A stretch of DNA of 64,000 nt from Planctomicrobium piriforme. Its GTDB lineage: Bacteria > Planctomycetota > Planctomycetia > Planctomycetales > Planctomycetaceae. Where the stretch lies: assembly GCF_900113665.1 (NCBI RefSeq), contig NZ_FOQD01000001.1:310001-374000 (forward strand), given 5' to 3'. Positions within the stretch are counted from its first letter, which is position 1; every line of letters starts with the position of its first letter. Below, in pieces: positions 55,035-62,960 of this stretch. The notes below the pieces were generated by a model. It ran no database searches. It had not been told where the DNA came from and saw only the letters and a program-made list of their open reading frames with translations. Both the position numbers and the translations under genes were made by a program.

Positions 55035-58000
55035 TCATTTTTCTGAATGAGCGCCCATCTCGCCTGTGAGCGTCACGACCACTCGATGTGTACCGAATTT
55101 TCGAAGTGTCTCCGCTGAGCGGATTCTGTTCCAGGGAGTTCTCGTTTCATTGGTTACAGTTGACAGACTGTGCTCACAGAGCTGAATTTCGTCCTGAGAA
55201 AACTTCTGCACCCGGTACAACACGTCCTGCCCGTCCGGCCCTTGGGCCAGGAGCATGTCATTCTTTCGCAGGGCGAATTTGAACTTTCGTTTCTCGGACC
55301 CATTCGGCAGCAGCACTTTCTCGCCGGGCTTTCCGTGGTTGGCGGATAGCAGTCGGTGGGCGGAGAGGCGGTCGAGGATTTCGTGTTCCCATTTGATCTC
55401 GTTGCCGTCCTTGTCGACGATCGCGTAGATCAGGCTGGCGTAGTTTGAGTCTTTGCCAGAAGCATAGTTCCGCTCACGGACTCCCTTGCCCACGCCTCGA
55501 GGCTTGGCGTCGGTCTTCAGGCGGACCTTGCGTATGATGGAGCCGCCATTTGAATCTTTCTGGCCGATCAGCCTGGGGAAATTCTCTTCGTTCCCCGCTT
55601 CGGTTCCCCAGAGTTTCGCAGGGAGCGGTTTGCCCTTCGCTTCCCATGTCTTCTGCACCGCAGTGCGGACATGGGGATCCACTATTTGATCGCCGCTGAT
55701 CTCTTTGGCGGTCAGCTTGCTGATGTGCTTGCGGACTCGATGTTCCGGCTTCTTCTCGGTGCCGAAGTTCTTGCTGTAGATCGTTTCGGCATGCAGCGGC
55801 CCGGCGATGGCGTGAGTGGGACGGTGCGAGACATTGATCGCTTCGACGGCATAGGCGACGTCATTCTTGAAATTCGTCCAGGGCCACTGGATCGACTCGA
55901 AGAAATGCCGGGCGTGATGCTTCTCACTGTCGCCGGCGATCTGAGAGAGCCGCTGGATCTGCTTCTGGGTCATCAGGGCAATGACCACGGCATCGATCGC
56001 GTGGTGGCGATGGTCCTGCCGTTCCTTCTGACCATCTTCTTCGCCCAGCAAGTCGTTCAATTGCCAGACTGCCCGAACCTTCCCGGTGAGTTGCCCGGTG
56101 GGGGAGAGAATTCGCTGCTCTCCAGAAGAGTCAAACCGGCCTCCATACAGCAACTGCAGATACTCCGCGGCGAGGCGGGAGTTGTATCGGGTGTCATTGA
56201 GCTGGCGATCTGTGAAATCAGCCGGCGGTATTTCAGTCTTAAACCGCAGCAGTTTCACTTCACGCGCAGTTCCCTGAAAGCGTTCGACTCGTTGCAGAAT
56301 CTGCTCGTAGTAGTCGCCGTGGAACGCAGTGGCGGGAGTCTGGTCCCCCTTCGTGTCGTTGCATTTGCGGCAGGCAATGGTCTTGTTGAGGAAGGAGTCG
56401 TCCAGATAGCGCCGCGGGTAGATGTGTTCGACATTGAATTCGGCGTCGTCCCCCATCAGCTTTCGCATGTTAATGGTTTTGCCGCAGTATGGGCACTCGC
56501 GGTTGCACTCCTCGGCGAGTAGCCATTTCTCGATGTCGCGACGCTTCGGGTTGGAAAGGCCCCCTTCTTTCACAATGCCTTCGACGGCCTTGAGTCGGCG
56601 TTTTTGATTCTCTTGGTTCTGCTTAAAAATGTCTTTCCGTTTCTGACGTGAGTTGCGGATGTCCCGGGCGAGTTCGATGTGAATGTGTTCCGGCTTGCCG
56701 TACTTCTTCATCAAAGCGTTGACGACCTTGCGGAGTTCGGTCAGTGCGCGAATGACTGCCGGATTGCGAATGTCGGCTTTCCACTGATTGACAGGTGGTA
56801 ACGCCGCCAGCATTTTTCCGGGGGTGAACCGTTCCGGATAAAGCGCCTTCCGGACCGTGCTGTAGGACGCTCCCGCTTTGAGGCCTTCGACGCCCGGCTC
56901 GCCCTCGATCAGTTTCTCCATCGCCTTGCGGCTGTGGCTGGCGTAGTCAGGCTCCAGATGCGTTTTGAATGCGAGTTGGTAGGCCGCCGCTTCATCCAGT
57001 CCCCAGGCTTTCATCGCCCGTTTTTGCAGGGCCTCAGGCTTACGATAGTGCAAAACTTCCTGGGCAATCGCCGTTCGTTCTTCGAGAGGCATTTCGAGCC
57101 AGCGGGGGCCGAACACCGGCGTCATTTTTGAATTGGTGCGGTTGCCAATGAGTTTGTCGTCCCACTCTTCCAGTGAAAACTTCGCGGCCTTCGGCAGTTT
57201 CAGCAGTGTTTTCACCTTCGACCAACTGATCTCGCCAGCCTCATTGAGAACTGCGAACAGAGTCTGTCGTTCTTTCTCGTTGAGCGGCTCGTTGTTGCGG
57301 GTAGGGGTTTTCACCCGCAGATCGTTGACCTTCTGCAGAATGCGGAATTCCTGTGAGATGGGGAGCGCCAGCGGGGAGCGTTTGAGCCCTTTCTTTCGCT
57401 TGTCGAATTCCAGCTCGCAGCGCCCGATGAGGTGGCTCTGGGATTTTAGAGGGCGTTGAAAGAAGATGGCATCGTCGATTTTGTCCCAGACGTCTTTCGT
57501 CAGTTGTGAGTGAGCGCCTGCCTGAGCGGTGCGAATGGCGGCAAACTCGTCGCGGTATTGCTTGCGGCCCAGCCAACGGCGGCGAATGCGTTCTTCGTGA
57601 GGGTTCACTTTGCGATTGAAATAAGCGCCCAATTTGAGCTTCGACTGTTGCAGCTTCTCGTCCATCGTGCTGATGGCGCTGAGCACCTGGCCGGCATCCT
57701 CGTCTTTGCTCTGGCCTTTCCGGTTGCTGAGGTAGCCGCGGCGCTGGGCGAGGTGGTAGAGCGCCCGCCCAAGTTCGAAGGCTTCCACAGGGCCGGTCGA
57801 GGCCATGTCCCGCAACTGGTAGGGAAGCTTCTGCCGTTTGTCGTGGTCGCCAGCGGGGACATATTTTTCGGTCAACTGCGCATCGAGTTGATCGAGCAGC
57901 GATTTTCTGGCGGCCGAATCGTTTGTCTCGGATGGCGGCAACAGTCCGAGCTGTTGCAGCAGGATGAACAGTTTCTGTTTCCGTCGCTGGCGACGCCATT

Positions 58001-58217
58001 GTTGCCGCCGCGGCTGACGGGCTTCGCGGCGGACAACTGCCCGCGAGGCGTCTTTGCCCTGTTCGATATCGCCTTCAACGCCGGCTTCGAAGATGCGGAC
58101 TCCGGCCGCTAGAATTCCATTGGGTTGCCCGCCCGGCTGATCGAGCTGAATGACCGCCCAACCCAGTGACGACGCCCCGAGATCGAGACCCAGACGATAC
58201 GGAATTGCATTGACCAT
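55035..58217 (-). CDS. cas9: CRISPR-associated endonuclease Cas9, type II-C
   Basis: 1060 residues, in the compact II-C range. RuvC-I YRLGLDLGASSLGWAVI (Asp12); Arg-rich bridge helix 63-80 (RREARQPRRQQWRRQRRKQ); RuvC-II HIHIELARDIRN (Glu515); HNH 575-625 with catalytic His598 in FNVEHIYPRR (Glu before His where Asp is usual) and two CxxC pairs, Cys575/578 and Cys616/619, probably holding zinc; RuvC-III HHAIDAVVIAL (His739, Asp742); C-terminal PAM-interacting region with basic RKFKFALRKNDMLL and YRVQKFSQDEIQL. No csn2 or cas4 gene is present, which supports subtype II-C. A divergent tracrRNA lies 100 bp upstream. Confidence 0.98.
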   Translation of the reverse strand: MVNAIPYRLGLDLGASSLGWAVIQLDQPGGQPNGILAAGVRIFEAGVEGDIEQGKDASRAVVRREARQPRRQQWRRQRRKQKLFILLQQLGLLPPSETNDSAARKSLLDQLDAQLTEKYVPAGDHDKRQKLPYQLRDMASTGPVEAFELGRALYHLAQRRGYLSNRKGQSKDEDAGQVLSAISTMDEKLQQSKLKLGAYFNRKVNPHEERIRRRWLGRKQYRDEFAAIRTAQAGAHSQLTKDVWDKIDDAIFFQRPLKSQSHLIGRCELEFDKRKKGLKRSPLALPISQEFRILQKVNDLRVKTPTRNNEPLNEKERQTLFAVLNEAGEISWSKVKTLLKLPKAAKFSLEEWDDKLIGNRTNSKMTPVFGPRWLEMPLEERTAIAQEVLHYRKPEALQKRAMKAWGLDEAAAYQLAFKTHLEPDYASHSRKAMEKLIEGEPGVEGLKAGASYSTVRKALYPERFTPGKMLAALPPVNQWKADIRNPAVIRALTELRKVVNALMKKYGKPEHIHIELARDIRNSRQKRKDIFKQNQENQKRRLKAVEGIVKEGGLSNPKRRDIEKWLLAEECNRECPYCGKTINMRKLMGDDAEFNVEHIYPRRYLDDSFLNKTIACRKCNDTKGDQTPATAFHGDYYEQILQRVERFQGTAREVKLLRFKTEIPPADFTDRQLNDTRYNSRLAAEYLQLLYGGRFDSSGEQRILSPTGQLTGKVRAVWQLNDLLGEEDGQKERQDHRHHAIDAVVIALMTQKQIQRLSQIAGDSEKHHARHFFESIQWPWTNFKNDVAYAVEAINVSHRPTHAIAGPLHAETIYSKNFGTEKKPEHRVRKHISKLTAKEISGDQIVDPHVRTAVQKTWEAKGKPLPAKLWGTEAGNEENFPRLIGQKDSNGGSIIRKVRLKTDAKPRGVGKGVRERNYASGKDSNYASLIYAIVDKDGNEIKWEHEILDRLSAHRLLSANHGKPGEKVLLPNGSEKRKFKFALRKNDMLLAQGPDGQDVLYRVQKFSQDEIQLCEHSLSTVTNETRTPWNRIRSAETLRKFGTHRVVVTLTGEMGAHSEK

Positions 58218-58282
58218 CTTGGCTGCCCGCCCATTTCACAAAGATGTCGATGGGAATTTGAAACAGATCGATGCTATCGGAG

Positions 58283-58310
58283 TTGACCACCGTGTTAAAG
58301 CGTGTAAATT
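58283..58310 (+). promoter_or_regulatory. Promoter of tracrRNA
   Basis: TTGACC (58283-58288), 16-base spacer, TAAATT (58305-58310), seven bases before the anti-repeat. Confidence 0.6.
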
Positions 58311-58316
58311 GATGTG

Positions 58317-58412
58317 AGTGTATCCGAGCGGTGCTTTCCTCCTATTACAGTAAGAGGGTTTCACCTTCGCACGGTTCAATCCGTTGGGCGCCTCCTGAAG
58401 GCGCCCATTTTT
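58317..58412 (+). ncRNA. tracrRNA of the type II-C system
   Basis: Anti-repeat: 14 bases AGTGTATCCGAGCG (58317-58330) match the complement of the repeat 3' end exactly, and TTACAG (58345-58350) pairs with the repeat start CTGTAG through one G-U; mismatches between form the bulge usual for repeat:anti-repeat duplexes. Then TAAGAGGG, a small stem ACGG-TTCAAT-CCGT (58371-58384), and a terminator stem GGGCGCCT / AGGCGCCC (58386-58406) followed by ATTTTTA. It is transcribed away from cas9. Confidence 0.9.
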
Positions 58413-58501
58413 ATGCGCTGGGCTTGATTTGCCAGATTCGGCTCTCGGCAGTCCTTCTTGATCGGCTTCAGCTTGGAGCCATACTGTCAAATCACGAACC
58501 T

Positions 58502-59098
58502 TTATCGCCCCTTGGGGACGACAGATTCTTCGCAGGCGGATGCAATCCGCTCTCCCACCCATCGTAGGTGGCCAGTTTGAAAGAGTTCGTTCAAAAGGTT
58601 CTCCAGACGCTGACGGATCTGCTTCCCCGTCCGGCCAAAACCCGGCACTCGTGAGGTCTGCTGGACTAAACCTTCGAGGTCAATTGCGAGAGAATGATGA
58701 CATCTCGCTCATCACCTTGCACATTTTTTCAGATTCTTGACGAAGAGAGGCTGGTGTGGAAGAGAGTTTCGACTTCCGGGTACTTCCGGTGACGCTCGTA
58801 GATTGCATCCTCAATGGCCGTCTGTTGCGACTGGTTAAATGCGATGATGCCTAGCGAAGTCTCTGGCCGGGTTCTCAGGTGACGTATGACGAGGTCGGTC
58901 ACGCGCTCCGTCGCCCGCCACAATCAGTTGGCTTCCTCGAAAAATTGCTCCCATCGCGTTCCAAGGGAACACCTGCGATGCCTCGTCGAATATGAGGAAA
59001 TCGATGCGGAGTTCCTCAGACTGAAGAAACTTACTCACTGACAGCGGACTCATCATGACGCATGGTTTGAGCCGTTGCAGCACGCTATCGAATGGCAC
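58502..59098 (-). pseudogene. Remains of a large SF1 helicase (DUF3320 C-terminus)
   Basis: Read on the minus strand, pieces follow in the right order but in different frames: Walker-B region LRIDFLIFDEASQVFPWNAMGAI...LIVAGD (to about 58920), then ERVTDLVIRHLRTRPETSLGIIAFNQSQQTAIEDAI (58729-58923), then GDERDVIILS (helicase motif near 58680) and a C-terminal stretch FGRTGKQIRQRLENLLNELFQTGHL (about 58530-58640) like DUF3320. At the first junction the GD of motif II/III runs into later sequence, showing an internal deletion; frameshifts and stops separate the rest. Such helicases are common in defence islands. Confidence 0.75.
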
Positions 59099-59195
59099 AG
59101 TGAGTCAATCAACTTGATCAGCGAGGAGTATCCGTGAATACGGCTGATCTCAGCTGATTTACCGCAAATACAATCAGTTGCGAGATTGCGTTGAA

Positions 59196-59274
59196 ATTGT
59201 CCCGGACGCTCACAGCTCAACTGGAACGCCGAGGGGCAATTGTCTTGAAGCGACGATTCAGCGTCCGGGACAAT
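59196..59274. repeat. 79-bp palindromic repeat, copy 3
   Basis: Same 15-bp arms as copy 2, with related centre (CAACTGGAACGCCGA, GTCTTGAAGCGACGATTC). It lies 98 bases beyond the helicase remnant. Confidence 0.85.
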
Positions 59275-59324
59275 GGGGAACGCGCTTGCCTATTTCTTCT
59301 GAACAGCTGTCGAGCCAAAAACGA

Positions 59325-59404
59325 ATTGTCCCGGACGCTCACGGTTCAACTGGAATATCGAAGGTCGATTTATCCCGCGAGGGCGATTCAGCGTCCGGGA
59401 CAAT
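59325..59404. repeat. 80-bp palindromic repeat, copy 4
   Basis: Same arms; centre carries CAACTGGAATATCGA but differs after it (TTTATCCCGCGAGGGCGATTC). Same orientation as copy 3, 50 bases away, and eight bases from the stop of the DUF1264 gene. Confidence 0.85.
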
Positions 59405-59411
59405 GGGACAA

Positions 59412-60125
59412 TTAAACCTTCGTCGGTTTATCTTCGCCGCTGGCAGTCCACTGTCGGCCGATGACGTCGATGTCTTTCGGGGCGGGAACGGCGGGCACGT
59501 CGTAGCCGATGCCTTGAATCCGCTTTTTGCGGATCTCGGCGGTCTTCACGCCAAACTCCTCGTCGCGGGCGGCGATCACTTTCGGGTCGTCCTGGCCGTC
59601 GCCGGTCAGCGACCACATCAGCAGCGGTTCCCCCATGGGGATGGGGGTCGTCGGGTCGGGCCAGGTGTGCCAGGTTTTGCCCCAGGTGGTCAGCAGGGCT
59701 TTCATAAAGGTCATTTCGTCGTCCGGCTTCATCCCGGGCGCAATCAAGCCGCCGGCCAGCACTTCATATGTGTGCGGGTGCCAGTACTTTTTCTCGACGT
59801 CGGGTAAGCCGCGAAATGCTTCGTCGGAGATAATGTATTCCACGCCTAATAGCCGGGCGTTCTTGGCAGACGAATCATAGAGCAGGCACTGATGCATGCC
59901 GTCGCCCACGCCGCCGCAGTAATGCTGGGTGACGATCTGAATGCGGGGATCTTTCTTTGCGCAGTGAATGCCGCAGAAGTGGAGATGATGATTGCCGACC
60001 GGAGCCATCATCTTGTCGTCGCTCATGGCGCCGTGCCCGTGACCGTCCGCATTGGCCTGACCGGCCCCCATGGCCACGCTCGCGCCGAGAGCTCCCACCG
60101 CACCCAATAATTCACGCCGGTTCAT
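59412..60125 (-). CDS. DUF1264 (OBAP-like) protein with Tat-type signal
   Basis: 237 residues from the ATG at 60125 (the longer frame to 60299 is unlikely). N-terminus MNRRELLGAVGALGASVAMGAGQANA is a twin-Arg-type signal. Core HHLHFCGIHCAKKDPRIQIVTQHYC and HQCLLYDSSAKNARLLGVEYIISDEAF and KYWHPHTYEVLAGGLIAPG identify DUF1264, the family of plant oil-body-associated proteins, of unknown biochemical role in bacteria. His/Cys-rich near the N-terminus, which could bind metal. Confidence 0.85.
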   Translation of the reverse strand: MNRRELLGAVGALGASVAMGAGQANADGHGHGAMSDDKMMAPVGNHHLHFCGIHCAKKDPRIQIVTQHYCGGVGDGMHQCLLYDSSAKNARLLGVEYIISDEAFRGLPDVEKKYWHPHTYEVLAGGLIAPGMKPDDEMTFMKALLTTWGKTWHTWPDPTTPIPMGEPLLMWSLTGDGQDDPKVIAARDEEFGVKTAEIRKKRIQGIGYDVPAVPAPKDIDVIGRQWTASGEDKPTKV

Positions 60126-60437
60126 CGCGTCAGCATCCCTGGAACCTGATGATCCATTCCAGGCCGGTTCCAGGCCGGGAATGTACCGCCGCGGTGCCGC
60201 CTGAGTGAAGCAGCGCCGCCGAGAGATGGAATGCAGGGACATCTCGTGGGATCGAGATCGATCAACGGTGCGTCCGCGATGTACCCTTGGCGATGACAAT
60301 ACGTCAATCCACCGGCCCCGACTTCACGCATTTTTCAGGGGTGAGTGTTCGATTGATGTCGGCCGGTTTGCAGAATCGGATACGGGATCACCAAACGGAC
60401 ATGTGTGGAGCAATATTGGAGTGTGGTCGAGCCCAGG

Positions 60438-60471
60438 ATTATCCCGGACGCTCCGAAGCGTCCGGGATAAT
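60438..60471. repeat. Short palindromic repeat, copy 5 (ATTATCCC variant)
   Basis: Arms ATTATCCCGGACGCT and AGCGTCCGGGATAAT around CCGA. Its right end overlaps the stop codon of the minus-strand Cys-rich gene by one base. The G-to-A change in the left arm is matched by C-to-T in the right. Confidence 0.85.
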
Positions 60472-60866
60472 CAGACCCACCATGAATACGCAATCCAGCC
60501 GCTCACGAACAACAGGACTGCGATCGAGTTTGTGAAACACCCTGTCGAGTTCTGCGGCGACCAGGCAAAAGCCTTTTCGACTTCAGCCCTTTTCTCTGAA
60601 TCATCAGGAAAGCCGCAGTCGCACGCCGGCCAATCGGCAAAGCGGATCGCACTACAGGCATGGCAATGACCACAGCTTGTGCAATAAGGGACACGACACA
60701 CAGAGCAGGTCGAGTGATGACGAAGTTCATCCCGAGTGACCCGTCGCACTCCGCAAGCGGGACACCGACCGCATCCGGGACAGACGGGAAGCTGCGATCC
60801 ATGAACGGCATCACAGCCGCCGCAACTGATGAGTTTCACAGTGCTTCTAGATTCGTCCATTTTCAA
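60471..60866 (-). CDS. Cysteine-rich zinc-ribbon protein with C-terminal membrane helix
   Basis: 131 residues (a second Met at 60860). At least 14 Cys in CxxC-type pairs: ISCGGCDA, PVCPGCGRCPACG, STCSVCRVPYCTSCGHCHAC, ACDCG. This suggests two or more zinc ribbons in the cytosol. One hydrophobic helix ends the protein (NSIAVLLFVSGWIAYSWWV), so it is probably a tail-anchored membrane protein. Family not recognised. A palindromic repeat touches its stop codon. Confidence 0.65.
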   Translation of the reverse strand: MKMDESRSTVKLISCGGCDAVHGSQLPVCPGCGRCPACGVRRVTRDELRHHSTCSVCRVPYCTSCGHCHACSAIRFADWPACDCGFPDDSEKRAEVEKAFAWSPQNSTGCFTNSIAVLLFVSGWIAYSWWV

Positions 60867-60969
60867 TGAGCCTGAATTCAGTGCTGCAGTTTCTGGGGCC
60901 TCACAGTCAATTCCGGCGATTTCTCGAACGTGGTAGTATAAGTTGGTTATTTCAGCAGCTTACACAGCA

Positions 60970-61242
60970 ATGCCAAATCCCAAAGATCTGCGCGTCGGCG
61001 ACTTGGTGCGATTCATTTCGACGCCAGAAGAATGGTCGCAGCCAGGGTACTGCATTCATGCCATGTCTCGGCGATTCATGAAGAAAATGATCCTGAGAAC
61101 CTGGCCTGCCCGTGTTTACGAGATTGATGAATGGGGATACCCATGGATTCGAGCGATTTTCTACGAGCGAGGAAAAAGGCACTATCATTCCTGGGCGGTG
61201 ACGGAATCGACCGGTTGGCGAAAAGTTCTTCGCCGTATTTAG
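60970..61242 (+). CDS. Small conserved protein of unknown function
   Basis: 90 residues from the ATG at 60970. Compact and aromatic-rich: PKDLRVGDLVRFISTPEEW, ARVYEIDEWGYPWIRAIF, YHSWAVTESTGWRKV. The VGD-RF start and alternating hydrophobics suggest an SH3-like beta barrel. I recall similar short planctomycete proteins of unknown role; the family is not named here. Confidence 0.65.
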   Translation: MPNPKDLRVGDLVRFISTPEEWSQPGYCIHAMSRRFMKKMILRTWPARVYEIDEWGYPWIRAIFYERGKRHYHSWAVTESTGWRKVLRRI

Positions 61243-61251
61243 CCATCCAAT

Positions 61252-61728
61252 TCATGATTTAGAAGTCGCCGCTTCCATCTGCGTTCTCGCGAGTTCTTCC
61301 CATCTCACACGGTCGGCTGCTTTGGCGGTGAGGATCATTCGAGAAGGGAGCGAGCCGCCTGGCATCAAATCACTGATCCAGGGAAAGGCTCGAACACTGA
61401 TGTCACCGTTCGGCAAAATATCAAACCGGCATTCTTTGAGTGGACGCCTGAATTCATACGGGGATGCGCCTTCGCTACTGACAACCAAGAGCATTTCCCC
61501 TTTCACTCTGACCAATGGCTTCGAGACAATATGGAGCAGCGAATTCACGACGCCGACAATCAAGAAGAGGACGCAGGCCGCAATAAAAGCTAGCGCTAAT
61601 GACGCCTGGACAAGGGTAAGAAACCACAAGAATCCCATCAGGCATGCAGGTGCACTCACTGCACGCATGTTGTATTGCACACGAGACTGCAACTCGTAGT
61701 CAGTGCTTCGCTTGCCAACTTGGATCAT
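61252..61728 (-). CDS. Membrane protein with small C-terminal beta domain
   Basis: 158 residues. Two hydrophobic helices (APACLMGFLWFLTLVQASLALAF and AACVLFLIVGVVNSLLHIV) are followed by a beta-rich region (LVRVKGEMLLVVSSEG, RFDILPNGDISVRAFPW) and a short helix, a layout like bacterial PH-type membrane proteins. No family is assigned. Convergent with the 60970 gene, nine bases apart. Confidence 0.6.
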   Translation of the reverse strand: MIQVGKRSTDYELQSRVQYNMRAVSAPACLMGFLWFLTLVQASLALAFIAACVLFLIVGVVNSLLHIVSKPLVRVKGEMLLVVSSEGASPYEFRRPLKECRFDILPNGDISVRAFPWISDLMPGGSLPSRMILTAKAADRVRWEELARTQMEAATSKS

Positions 61729-61773
61729 TTGAGTTTTCCAGACAAATCTCTAATTATCGTTGTCGACCATATC

Positions 61774-62367
61774 CTACAGAATGCCGTTCAAGCACCGCTC
61801 CACCAACCCCGCATTCTTCTCCACAAACTCCTTCCCCCAGCGGTAGTCGTCCAGTAACCCGTCAGTCGGGCGGCCCATTTGGGTGAGGGCGGCGTACAGG
61901 GCTTCGATTGTCGCCAGGCCGGCCGCGGGGTCGGTGTCGTATTTTGAGACGCGGGGATAGGCGGTCTGCCAGGGGAGCAGGCTGCGGACGGGGAGTTGCG
62001 AGTACGACTGTTCCATCTTCGCCGCCAGTCGCCAGGTGCCGTCGAGCAGCAGCAACCCGTGAGGGCTGTCGGCCGGCGAGAGCAACGGGCCGCCGAGGCC
62101 AAGTCGCACATAGCTCGTCAGCGGTTGCGGGCCGCGGTTGGGGAATTTCCAGAAGAGAAACTCAGGCCGCCCGCGGAGCGGTTCCACCGAGCACTTCGAC
62201 CGCTTCTCACGCGGGTGGACCACGATGATGGTCGGAGGCAGCGGTGAGGGGGGAAGGTCGGTCATGACGGGTTGACGGACGGCGACTGTGGCGTCGCGTG
62301 CTGTTGGTGGATCTGTTTTCTTGGCGACGTTGTCCTGGGTAGGCCGAAAGAGAACCGGGGGCTTCAA
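61774..62367 (-). CDS. DUF367/Tsr3-like protein
   Basis: 197 residues in the longest frame (TTG start at 62367); an ATG at 62265 gives 163 residues and fits the conserved part better. Motifs HPREKRSKCSVEPLRGR and LLLDGTWRLAAKMEQ, then LPVRSLLPWQTAYPR, recall Tsr3/DUF367 aminocarboxypropyl transferases of archaeal and eukaryotic rRNA modification (HPKK/RCS and LLDCSW elements). Bacterial members may act on other RNAs; the substrate is unknown. Confidence 0.65.
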   Translation of the reverse strand: MKPPVLFRPTQDNVAKKTDPPTARDATVAVRQPVMTDLPPSPLPPTIIVVHPREKRSKCSVEPLRGRPEFLFWKFPNRGPQPLTSYVRLGLGGPLLSPADSPHGLLLLDGTWRLAAKMEQSYSQLPVRSLLPWQTAYPRVSKYDTDPAAGLATIEALYAALTQMGRPTDGLLDDYRWGKEFVEKNAGLVERCLNGIL

Positions 62368-62505
62368 GACAGAGTTTGAGGGGGTCGGAATACTCGGTTG
62401 AAGTGTCTTCGATTTACGACGCTCTAGCCACTTCCCCTCACCCCGGCCCTCTCCCCGGAGTACCGGGGCGAGGGAGCAGAAACTGCTGACCGCTGATTGC
62501 CCTCC

Positions 62506-62682
62506 TCAACTATTGAGCAGATCGTGAATCTGTTTCTGCATCGCGGCGATTTCTTTTTCGAGGCGCGGGACATCGGCGGGGTCGTCTGGCTGTTTCTTGG
62601 CGCCTGATAATTGCTGCTGCAGATTGGCCAGTTTCTTCTTGAGCGACTCGACCTGTTTTTTGTCTTTCTTGTTCATGGACAT
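62506..62682 (-). CDS. Small coiled-coil protein
   Basis: 58 residues from the ATG at 62682 (another Met six bases on). MSMNKKDKKQVESLKKKLANL and later PRLEKEIAAMQKQIHDLL show heptad spacing of Leu/Ile with high Lys/Gln/Glu content. No other domain. A longer frame to 62835 would run through a quasi-repeat and is rejected. Confidence 0.6.
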   Translation of the reverse strand: MSMNKKDKKQVESLKKKLANLQQQLSGAKKQPDDPADVPRLEKEIAAMQKQIHDLLNS

Positions 62683-62813
62683 CGATGGGCCTTCGGCAAG
62701 TCTGCGGTACAGATGGATGATCGAACGATTTGAAGATGGCGAAACAGGTTGAGAACGGCCATCATAGATCGTCGCGAGTCCGACCGCGAGAGATCGCGAC
62801 CGTGTAAGAGGAA

Positions 62814-62946
62814 CCACGGAAGGCACGGAATTCACGGATGGAAATGAGGAATGGCTGCAAGCTCGACAGGATCATTTCATCTGCTGCGCGGAATCAGAGC
62901 GAGAGTGCGGTTTTGAAATTCCGTGGGCTCCGTGACTTCCGTGGTT
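62814..62946. repeat. Inverted 9-base quasi-repeat (CACGGAA units), second copy
   Basis: Left arm AACCACGGAAGGCACGGAAT (62814-62833, continuing TCACGGA) and right arm TTCCGTGGGCTCCGTGACTT (62919-62938, continuing CCGTGGTT) are complementary with few mismatches and about 80 bp apart. It fills the divergent gap between the coiled-coil gene and the methyltransferase gene. Confidence 0.65.
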
Positions 62947-62960
62947 AGAAAATCCTCTCG

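Noticed and set aside
54821..55069. 82-codon plus-strand frame between cas1 and cas9
   Set aside because: It begins in the A-rich stretch of the cas9 terminator and overlaps the cas9 end; no conserved features.
58236..58562. 108-codon minus-strand frame upstream of cas9
   Set aside because: It runs across the tracrRNA on the opposite strand, and its ribosomal context is poor; the part near 58530 belongs to the helicase remnant in another frame.
59191..59415. Plus-strand frames over the palindromic repeats
   Set aside because: They are translations of two repeat copies and have no start site or conserved domain.
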